This document shows positions 1-5,010 of a stretch of 8,996 nt of DNA, in pieces (positions within the stretch are counted from its first letter, which is position 1; every line of letters starts with the position of its first letter). Location: positions 1 through 8,996 of the forward strand of contig CAKZQX010000541.1 of assembly GCA_937141995.1 (NCBI GenBank). Direction: 5' to 3'. This stretch comes from an uncultured Chloroflexaceae bacterium. GTDB taxonomy: Bacteria > Chloroflexota > Chloroflexia > Chloroflexales > Chloroflexaceae. The notes under the pieces were generated by a model. That model had not been told where the DNA came from and made no database searches. It was given only the letters and a program-made list of their open reading frames with translations. A program made the position numbers and the translations under genes.

Positions 1-185
1 GCGTTTCACCCGATGAAACATAAACCGCCTGCGGCAGCATGGGACTGTTTTTCTTATTCACACACATTGTTGCACACCTTGCAACAATGTGTGTGAATAA
101 AGCTGGTTTCTTCCACCCTGCCGCCGGCGAGTCGGGCCGGTTATCCCGATAAACGCCTGGTTTGGAACCGACCGCGTAACTCCTG
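1..185 (-). repeat. E-family palindromic element, copy E1 (left part cut by window edge)
   Basis: First of five related intergenic elements, in reverse orientation to the other four. On the minus strand its terminus reads CAGGAGTTACGCGGTCGG at 185-168, followed by the family-wide GGTTCCAAA. Nested arms lie inside: GC-rich arms near 26-46 and 107-131, and a perfect 21-bp AT-rich inverted repeat at 54-74 and 80-100 with a 5-nt loop (cacct). The other terminus should lie just outside the window. The 7 nt after the element are taagtta (186-192), the predicted target duplication, whose partner is not visible. No coding capacity is evident. Confidence 0.75.
54..100. repeat. Perfect 21-bp inverted repeat, core hairpin of E1
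   Basis: The arms at 54-74 and 80-100 are exact reverse complements around the loop cacct. The arm differs from the cores of the other copies (CACACATTGTTGCA here against CACAAAAATTTGCA elsewhere), yet both arms have changed together. In RNA or single-stranded DNA it would form a long AT-rich stem. It is not a typical terminator, because no T-run follows it. Confidence 0.85.
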
Positions 186-228
186 TAAGTTACTGTGTGT
201 GTGTCCTGTGGCGCAGCAGATATCAGAC

Positions 229-264
229 AAGACGTGTCCCTGACCAGGGGAGGCGTCTTTTTTT
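229..264 (+). terminator. Rho-independent terminator
   Basis: AAGACG (229-234) pairs with CGTCTT (254-259), and an inner CCCT (238-241) pairs with AGGG (246-249) around the loop gacc. A run of seven T (258-264) follows. The orientation suits plus-strand transcription ending here. No plus-strand gene lies upstream inside the window, so it probably ends a gene left of position 1. E1 would then lie between that gene and its terminator. An attenuator in the leader of the antiporter gene is the alternative. Confidence 0.6.
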
Positions 265-443
265 GTGGATAGCATGATGCAGAAGCACAGGTCGTCACCA
301 GGCATGGGCGACTCTTCGTGTATCATATGCATAACCGTCAGCGTGTCCGTGGCATCCGGCGCGGGCAGGTTGCGCATACGCGGCTTCTCCTGCGAAGCCG
401 CCGGCCGGGGGAATGAGCTTGTTGCAAAAGAATAAGGAACGGC
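265..443 (+). other. Leader region of the antiporter gene with a hairpin
   Basis: This non-coding stretch lies between the terminator and the antiporter start. It contains a perfect 8-bp hairpin, GCGGCTTC (380-387) and GAAGCCGC (394-401) with loop tcctgc, about 30 nt upstream of the ribosome binding site AAGGA (434-438). I see no convincing -35/-10 pair; TATCAT near 321-326 is only a weak candidate. Confidence 0.35.
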
Positions 444-1523
444 ATGACCTTTGTATTGTTTATCGTCGGGCTTGTGCTACTGGTAGTCGGGGCCGAGGCG
501 CTGGTGAATGGTTCCGCGCGGCTGGCGGCGACGGTCGGAATCTCGCCCCTGGTGATCGGGTTGACCATCGTGGCATTTGGGACCAGTTCGCCGGAACTGG
601 CGGTGGGGGTTCAGGCCAGCCTGCGGGACCAGGCCGATGTGGTTGTGGGCAATGTTATCGGGAGTAATATCTTCAATATCCTGTTTATTCTGGGGCTCTC
701 TGCCTTGATTACGCCGTTGCTGGTCTCGCAACGGCTGATCCGGGTTGATGTGCCGCTGATGGTGGGCATCTCATTTCTCATGCTCTTTATGGCTCTGGAT
801 GGGACGTTTGGCCGGCTGGATGGGCTGATCCTGTTTCTTGGTGTAATTATTTACACGGCCTGGTCGTTTCGCCAGAGTCGCAAAGGCAATGAAGCGCTTG
901 AGGCCGAGTATGCCCACGATCTGGGGTTGGATCGGGTGCCGAGTAGTCCCCACTGGGGACGCTACCTGCTCCTGATGATCGTCGGGTTGGCCGCGCTGAT
1001 CCTGGGATCACGCTGGCTGGTCGATGGCGCGGTTGAGTTTGCGCGCTTCCTGGGGGTGGACGAGTTGATTATCGGGCTGACCATTGTTGCCATCGGGACT
1101 TCGCTGCCGGAGGTTGCCACGTCGGTGATCGCCACGCTGCGGAATGAGCGCGATATTGCGGTGGGCAATGCGGTGGGCAGCAATATTTTTAATATCCTCT
1201 CGGTGCTGGGGTTTGTTGCGCTGATTGCGCCCAATGGCATTAGCGTTGATCTGCGTGCGCTCTGGTTTGATCTGCCGGTGATGATTGCCGTGGCACTGCT
1301 GTGTGTGCCGGTCTTTTTTACGCGGGGTGTAATCCGGCGGTGGGAAGGCGCGCTCTTTTTAGGGTACTATGTAGCCTACACGCTCTATCTGATCCTGGCG
1401 GCTTCCGGGAGCGCAGCCCTGCCGCTGTTTAGCACACTGATGGTCGCATTTGTCATCCCGGTGACGCTGCTGGTGCTGTGGCAATCATTCCGCCGCTCGC
1501 GCCGCGCACCACGCGTGCAGTAG
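444..1523 (+). CDS. CaCA-family calcium/sodium (cation) antiporter, YrbG-like
   Basis: This 359-residue integral membrane protein probably exchanges Ca2+ for Na+ or H+ across the cytoplasmic membrane. The two inverted alpha-repeats that define the CaCA superfamily are clear. Alpha-1 has GTSSPE (46-51) and GNVIGSNIFNI (69-79). Alpha-2 has GTSLPE (218-223) and GNAVGSNIFNI (241-251). The acidic residues E51 and E223 match the ion-binding glutamates of the family. About ten or eleven hydrophobic segments surround them, with a charged cytoplasmic loop at about 142-170 between the halves. An extra C-terminal hydrophobic segment (327-346) ends in a basic tail (FRRSRRAPR). E. coli YrbG is about 325 residues, so this copy is slightly long at the C-terminus. 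The ATG is preceded by AAGGA at 434-438 with a 5-nt gap. The family is certain; the transported ion is inferred. Confidence 0.93.
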   Translation: MTFVLFIVGLVLLVVGAEALVNGSARLAATVGISPLVIGLTIVAFGTSSPELAVGVQASLRDQADVVVGNVIGSNIFNILFILGLSALITPLLVSQRLIRVDVPLMVGISFLMLFMALDGTFGRLDGLILFLGVIIYTAWSFRQSRKGNEALEAEYAHDLGLDRVPSSPHWGRYLLLMIVGLAALILGSRWLVDGAVEFARFLGVDELIIGLTIVAIGTSLPEVATSVIATLRNERDIAVGNAVGSNIFNILSVLGFVALIAPNGISVDLRALWFDLPVMIAVALLCVPVFFTRGVIRRWEGALFLGYYVAYTLYLILAASGSAALPLFSTLMVAFVIPVTLLVLWQSFRRSRRAPRVQ

Positions 1524-1526
1524 GTC

Positions 1527-1550
1527 GGCGGCAGTCCCCGCGCTGCTGCC
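1527..1550 (+). terminator. Possible weak terminator hairpin after the antiporter
   Basis: GGCGGCAG (1527-1534) pairs with CTGCTGCC (1543-1550), with one G-T wobble and loop tccccgcg. It starts 3 nt after the antiporter stop. No T-run follows, so it could slow or process the transcript rather than end it, leaving read-through into the NYN gene possible. Confidence 0.3.
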
Positions 1551-1572
1551 TGCAATGGAATCGTACATTTAG

Positions 1573-1579
1573 AAAGGAG
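1573..1579 (+). promoter_or_regulatory. Ribosome binding site that decides the NYN start
   Basis: AAAGGAG at 1573-1579 sits 5 nt before the ATG at 1585. A GTG at 1579 in the same frame would lie inside this Shine-Dalgarno sequence, so the ATG is the better start. Confidence 0.7.
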
Positions 1580-1584
1580 TGGAC

Positions 1585-2079
1585 ATGGCAGGAGCAACCT
1601 GGCTGGTTGACGTAGGCTATGTGGTGAAGGCCAGCGAAGGCCAGTTCAAGCTGGACTATATCGCGGCAGAGCAGATTATTCGGAAGCAGTTCGGCGCGAC
1701 CCAGACCTATCTTTTTAATGGGTTTGACCCGGCGTATGGCATCTCCAGCGGGTTGCAGGCATTTTACACGGCGATGCAGGCACAGGGCATGCAGGTGCGC
1801 CTGCAGCCGATGGAATCGGGGCCGCCGGGGACGAATCGCCAGCGCCGGGTTGATGTGGACTTTAGCGCGCACCTCATCTGGCAGGCTTCGCTGCCGGCGG
1901 TGACAACGCTGATACTGACTACGGGGGATCAGGATTTTGTGCCGGCGGTGGAACTGGTGCGGCGTGAGTTTCAGAAGCATGTGGTACTCTTCTCCTATGA
2001 GAAAATGGTGAACCAGGATCTGATTGCCGCCGTGAATACATGGTGGCAGTTTGATGCGACGCAGTTAGCGCGGCGGTGA
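1585..2079 (+). CDS. NYN/PIN-like domain protein (LabA-type putative nuclease)
   Basis: This 164-residue soluble protein consists essentially of one NYN (PIN-fold) domain. Three acidic stations of the fold are visible: the N-terminal strand LVDVGY with D9, the central RRVDVDFSAHLIW with D90 and D92, and TTGDQDFVPAVELVR with D115 and D117, the family's SGDSDF-type motif. NYN proteins are known or predicted metal-dependent RNases. The usual first motif is D-G-x-N; here it is D-V-G-Y, so the conserved Asn is absent and activity could differ. Proteins of this type are about 160-190 residues, so it is complete. It lies 61 nt after the antiporter stop and 108 nt before the next gene, which has its own promoter. 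Its substrate is unknown. Confidence 0.78.
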   Translation: MAGATWLVDVGYVVKASEGQFKLDYIAAEQIIRKQFGATQTYLFNGFDPAYGISSGLQAFYTAMQAQGMQVRLQPMESGPPGTNRQRRVDVDFSAHLIWQASLPAVTTLILTTGDQDFVPAVELVRREFQKHVVLFSYEKMVNQDLIAAVNTWWQFDATQLARR

Positions 2080-2129
2080 GGGTGGGGAAAGCGGGAGTGC
2101 CGGTCCTGGGCATGATGCTGGTACGATTG

Positions 2130-2138
2130 TGCTATAAT
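2130..2138 (+). promoter_or_regulatory. Extended -10 promoter for the nucleotidyltransferase operon
   Basis: TGCTATAAT contains a perfect TATAAT (2133-2138) preceded by the TGn extension. Around 17 bp upstream (2110-2115) there is no good -35, which extended -10 promoters tolerate. It lies about 50 nt before the ATG at 2188 and would give a short leader. Confidence 0.5.
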
Positions 2139-2187
2139 TGAGTATGCCTGAAAAATGAACGTATCCTGCGCGGAGTAAAGGTGATGC

Positions 2188-3030
2188 ATGATGGTGAAAC
2201 CGGCGCGCTATACCGACCAGATGCGGCAAGAGCAGATCAGCCGTAACCAGTTAAGCGAGCGCCTGGCTGAATCTGGCTGGGTTATCGCCGCGCCTGTGCC
2301 CGATCTGGGTGAAGATTTTGTTGTGCATATCTACTTCGAGGGCCGCGCGACTGGTGTTATGTTTCATGTCCAGGAAAAAAGTGTCACGAATCTCCACGAG
2401 CGCCGCAAGAATGATCACCTGGTTTACAAAAATATCGCGGTCAAGGATGTAATCCACTGGGAAGCATGTAGCTTGCCAGTGGTATTGATCGTGTGGGATG
2501 TAACATTGCGGGAGGGTCGCTGGGCACTTATGAACGATGTTATTGCGGATCTTGATCAGCGGTTGACCGATTGGCGGGATAAGCAGGCGGTGTGTGTACG
2601 TCTGCCCTGGCGGAACAGGACCGATGATGCCGGGTTAGTGCAGTTGCGGCAGCAGGTGGGACAGTGCCTGTTTCCATTGATTGCACGACATAGCTCCGGG
2701 GAGCCAGATGTTGTTTTACCCCCGTTGCGATTGCTGCACGAAGCCGAGCGGCTCGGTCAGCGGCTTGTTGAGGAGTTTGACGTTGCAGCGGTCTATCTCT
2801 TCGGGTCGCTGGCGTGGGGGAGTGTTTTTTCTCCAGAGACCGATATCGATCTGGCGGTCAGCGGGTTGCCCGCCGCACGCTACCTTGATGCAGTGGGGTT
2901 TGTGGAGCGCGAGAGTAGTTTCTCTGTCGATCTGGTGGATTTGAACCAGGTTTCGGAAGAATTCTCCCGGCGCATCGTGACTGAGGGAAAACTGCTGTAT
3001 GAGCGCAATCTCGTTGCAGCGGCCGGCTGA
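2188..3030 (+). CDS. DUF4365-like domain fused to a MNT-type nucleotidyltransferase
   Basis: This is a 280-residue two-domain protein. The N-terminal part (about 10-165) resembles DUF4365, a restriction-endonuclease-fold domain: R13/R19 and GW at 30-31, then D43 in GEDFVV, then Q62-E63-K64-S65 in HVQEKS, matching a PD-(D/E)xK-like D...(Q/E)xK pattern. The C-terminal part (about 183-275) is a minimal nucleotidyltransferase with LFGSLAWG (204-211), the DID pair D219/D221 and a third acid D248 in SVDLVD. MNT proteins paired with HEPN proteins include MntA, the antitoxin that adds AMP to the HepT toxin. The next gene is a HEPN-like protein overlapping by 32 nt, so the pair fits that arrangement. 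A nuclease-fold domain ahead of MNT is not the usual architecture. ATG at 2188 or 2191 is possible; GGAG and AAAGGTG lie just upstream. The domain calls are firm for MNT and moderate for DUF4365. Confidence 0.82.
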   Translation: MMVKPARYTDQMRQEQISRNQLSERLAESGWVIAAPVPDLGEDFVVHIYFEGRATGVMFHVQEKSVTNLHERRKNDHLVYKNIAVKDVIHWEACSLPVVLIVWDVTLREGRWALMNDVIADLDQRLTDWRDKQAVCVRLPWRNRTDDAGLVQLRQQVGQCLFPLIARHSSGEPDVVLPPLRLLHEAERLGQRLVEEFDVAAVYLFGSLAWGSVFSPETDIDLAVSGLPAARYLDAVGFVERESSFSVDLVDLNQVSEEFSRRIVTEGKLLYERNLVAAAG

Positions 3031-3352
3031 TGAGTTAGCGGCTCAGTTAAGCGAGTTGTTGCAACTCAAGGCCGAACTGCTAGATGCTCAGGCACGCATT
3101 GGTCTGCATGAACCGGATTCGTTTGCGTTGCGCGCTCTAGGGAGTATGCTGCACGACCTCTACAATGGGGTTGAAGGTATGTGCAATCGGATCGCTAAAG
3201 AAATCGATCGCCATGTTCCAACTGGAGGGAACTGGCATCGTGGCAGTGCAGTTCGGGCGATTGATCTGTGTACTGCGGATATCGATCAGTTTATTGCATT
3301 CCTGCGCATGATGGCAAGCGGGAGCGCCGCCGATAACTCTTCAGAATGTTAG
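2999..3352 (+). CDS. HEPN-domain (HepT-like) partner of the nucleotidyltransferase, short form
   Basis: This 117-residue, mostly helical protein is translated in another frame, starting inside the end of the nucleotidyltransferase gene (32-nt overlap, GAGGGA at 2983-2988 as ribosome binding site). Residues 43-80 carry a pattern I recognise from HepT-like ribonuclease-domain proteins: ALRALGSMLHDLYNGVEG, then RIAKEID, then VPTGGNWHR. Such proteins usually run to about 150 residues and end with a conserved FRH..RN.Y-type stretch holding the RNase residues. Here the C-terminus is QFIAFLRMMASGS followed by a polar tail, so that motif is absent. The only R-x(4-6)-H spacing is R45...H52 in an early helix. 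It may be an inactive or altered toxin, or a substrate-binding HEPN. The gene is real by context and spacing; its activity is uncertain. Confidence 0.7.
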   Translation: MSAISLQRPADELAAQLSELLQLKAELLDAQARIGLHEPDSFALRALGSMLHDLYNGVEGMCNRIAKEIDRHVPTGGNWHRGSAVRAIDLCTADIDQFIAFLRMMASGSAADNSSEC

Positions 3353-3371
3353 AGATCTTCCCGATTATCCC

Positions 3372-4271
3372 ATGAGAATTTTTTACTCCGACGTCTTTGT
3401 TCTCCCCCTCCCACCAGAGCATCGCTTCCCCATGCAAAAATATGCGCTGCTGCGCCGGCAGGTCAGCGCGTGTGAACTGGTTCCGCCAGAACAACTCTGC
3501 CTGCCGGAGGCGGCCACCGATGCGCAGATCACCCGCGCACACGACCCGGACTATCTGCGGCGTGTGCGTGCCGGCTTGCTGACCACGCCGGAGATTCGGC
3601 GTATCGGCTTCCCCTGGTCCCCGGAACTGGTTGAGCGGTCGCGGCGCTCGGTGGGGGCGACGATTGCCGCCTGCCGTGCGGCGCTGCAAGATGGCGTGGC
3701 GGTCAACCTGGCGGGGGGCACGCACCATGCCTTTGCCGACCAGGGGGCGGGATACAGCGTGTTTAACGACAGCGCGATTGCTGCCCGCACCATGCAGGCC
3801 GAAGGGCGGGTCCGGCGCGTGGTGATTATTGATGCCGATGTGCATCAGGGCAACGGGACAGCGGCGATCCTGGCGGATGATCCGACCATCTTTACCTTCT
3901 CGATCCATGGCGCAAAAAACTACCCCTTTCGGAAATGTCCGGGCGATCTGGATATTGCGCTTGAGGATGATGCCGACGATCTGAGCTATCTCGCCGCGTT
4001 TGAGCGCGGTCTATGCCAGGCACTGGAGCGGGCCGGGCCGGAACTTGCCATCTACCTGGCGGGCGCGGACCCCTATTTTGATGATCGGCTGGGACGGCTC
4101 GCCGTGAGTAAGAGCGGCCTGGCCGAGCGCGACATGCTGGTGCTGGAGCAATGCCGCAATGCCGGCATCCCGCTTGCAATAACGATGGCAGGTGGGTACG
4201 CACGCCGGGTTCAGGATACCGTGGATATTCATTTCCAGACGGTGCGCGCGGCAACCGAACTACGTCGGTAG
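3372..4271 (+). CDS. Histone deacetylase family hydrolase (class IV-like, zinc amidohydrolase)
   Basis: This 299-residue cytoplasmic enzyme belongs to the arginase/deacetylase fold and probably removes acyl groups from amino groups of small molecules or proteins. All key residues are present: the His pair H118-H119 in AGGTHHAF, the zinc ligands D156 and H158 in DADVHQGNGT (with D154), the third zinc ligand D233 in AGADPY, and the catalytic-type Tyr Y276 in MAGGYA. The N-terminus (FYSDVF, LP...HRFPMQKY) and NYPFRK at 183-188 resemble bacterial relatives of HDAC11. The length is normal for single-domain bacterial members. It starts 19 nt after the HEPN stop with no strong Shine-Dalgarno, which suggests translational coupling in the same operon. 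The family is secure. The substrate is unknown, and acetoin utilisation (acuC) is not supported by the neighbours. Confidence 0.92.
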   Translation: MRIFYSDVFVLPLPPEHRFPMQKYALLRRQVSACELVPPEQLCLPEAATDAQITRAHDPDYLRRVRAGLLTTPEIRRIGFPWSPELVERSRRSVGATIAACRAALQDGVAVNLAGGTHHAFADQGAGYSVFNDSAIAARTMQAEGRVRRVVIIDADVHQGNGTAAILADDPTIFTFSIHGAKNYPFRKCPGDLDIALEDDADDLSYLAAFERGLCQALERAGPELAIYLAGADPYFDDRLGRLAVSKSGLAERDMLVLEQCRNAGIPLAITMAGGYARRVQDTVDIHFQTVRAATELRR

Positions 4272-4496
4272 ATCATTACCCGCAAATCGCGGTACAATAT
4301 CCTACATAGTGACTCCCGCTGTTAGCGCAATCTGCTTTTTACCTGTCTGCCTCAGGGAGAGTGCCGGCCCGTTTGTGCCCACCGGCCGTGCCGGTACATT
4401 TGGCGTGGGGCTCTACGAATAAGTACGTCCCGTCTGGGAGGGGGGCGTATATGCTGATACCTATTTGTCGAAGAGCAGACCTGTTGCTATTATGAA
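4272..4496. other. Intergenic region between the deacetylase gene and element E2a
   Basis: No gene is supported here. TACAAT at 4293-4298 could be a -10 box, but I find no matching -35. A small perfect hairpin, ACCGGC (4381-4386) and GCCGGT (4390-4395) with loop cgt, has no T-run. The last seven bases, ttatgaa (4490-4496), are the left copy of the duplication flanking the E2a-E2b pair. Confidence 0.4.
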
Positions 4497-4690
4497 CACG
4501 ACTTATGTGGTCGGTTCCAAATGAGGCGGTTGCCTGGATGAACGTCTCGATTCGCCTGCGGCAGCATGGGATGTGATCGAGCTTTTTCACAAAAATTTGC
4601 ACAGAATGCAAATTTTTTGTAAAAAAGCATGAAATCTTCCGCCCTGCCCGCGGCGCAAAGCTCCGTTCGCCGGGGACCGCGTAACGCGTG
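4497..4690 (+). repeat. E-family element, copy E2a
   Basis: This 194-bp copy has a degenerate left terminus CACGACTTATGTGGTCGG and a right terminus that reads CACGCGTTACGCGGTC on the minus strand. Inside are a small AGGC-ggtt-GCCT hairpin, the outer arm CGCCTGCGGCAGCATGGG, and an imperfect AT-rich hairpin at 4581-4601 and 4607-4628 with loop cagaa. The matching outer arm CTTCCGCCCTGCC follows at about 4636-4648. No coding capacity. Confidence 0.7.
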
Positions 4691-4713
4691 GTAGTACCAC
4701 GCGTTACGCGGTC
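4675..4713. repeat. 39-bp near-perfect palindrome at the E2a/E2b junction
   Basis: Two exact 19-bp arms (4675-4693 and 4695-4713) surround a single central base. It is best read as the right terminus of E2a and the left terminus of E2b placed head to head. Their 15-bp ends are separated by the 7 nt gtagtac (4691-4697). Confidence 0.85.
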
Positions 4714-4911
4714 GGTTCCAAACCAGGTGTTCACCTGGATAAACGACCCGATTTGCTTCCGGCAGGGCGGAAGCGACCAGATCTTTTTCACAAAAAAATT
4801 CACGTTGTGAATTTTTTTGTGAAAAAGGAAAAAGAGTACCACGCTGCCGCAGGCGAATCCGGCTTTTGGGTCAGTCAACAGACCAAAACAGGCTTCACCG
4901 CGTAACGCGTG
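4698..4911 (+). repeat. E-family element, copy E2b (inverted core)
   Basis: This 214-bp copy has perfect 15-bp terminal inverted repeats, CACGCGTTACGCGGT at 4698-4712 and its complement at 4897-4911. It contains a small hairpin CCAGGTG-tt-CACCTGG (4723-4738) and a perfect 21-bp AT-rich inverted repeat at 4783-4803 and 4807-4827 with loop gtt. The GC-rich arms are exchanged relative to E2a and E4. The GGCAGGGCGGAAG arm is on the left and the CTGCCGCAGGCGAATC arm on the right, so the central hairpin is inverted with respect to the ends. Confidence 0.8.
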
Positions 4912-5010
4912 TTATGAACGGAAGCAAGCCCGGTTGAAGTGCGTAGGAATCAGGAATAGGCGGTTAGAAAGATGCAAACCGACGACAGCGATTAGTAGGA
5001 GAAGTGCCAA

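Larger units (their letters stand above)
4490..4918. mobile_element. Tandem E2a-E2b insertion with exact 7-bp target duplication TTATGAA
   Basis: TTATGAA at 4490-4496 and again at 4912-4918 brackets two E-family copies in the same orientation. The outer termini are CACGACTTATGTGGTC (from 4497) and, reading inward from 4911, CACGCGTTACGCGGTG. No transposase is encoded, so this is a non-autonomous element. It lies 93 nt upstream of the pfk start and must alter the 5' region of pfk transcripts or the distance to its promoter. The mobile nature is inferred from the duplication plus the terminal inverted repeats. Confidence 0.7.

Noticed and set aside
1453..1980. 175-codon minus-strand frame opposite the antiporter end and the NYN gene
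   Set aside because: It is a shadow of real plus-strand coding in GC-rich DNA. The peptide is rich in His, Arg and Pro, with no motif.
3291..3908. 205-codon minus-strand frame opposite the deacetylase gene
   Set aside because: It is antisense to a protein with complete catalytic motifs, and the translated product resembles no family.
3372..4271. acuC (acetoin utilisation) assignment for the deacetylase
   Set aside because: No acetoin genes are nearby, and the N-terminal and NYPFRK motifs fit class-IV-like bacterial members better.
4339..4878. 179-codon minus-strand open frame across the E2a-E2b region
   Set aside because: It reads straight through two copies of a palindromic repeat, giving duplicated nonsense (FHKK...FVKK...FGTD). 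It has no domain and its composition follows the hairpins, so it is not a gene.
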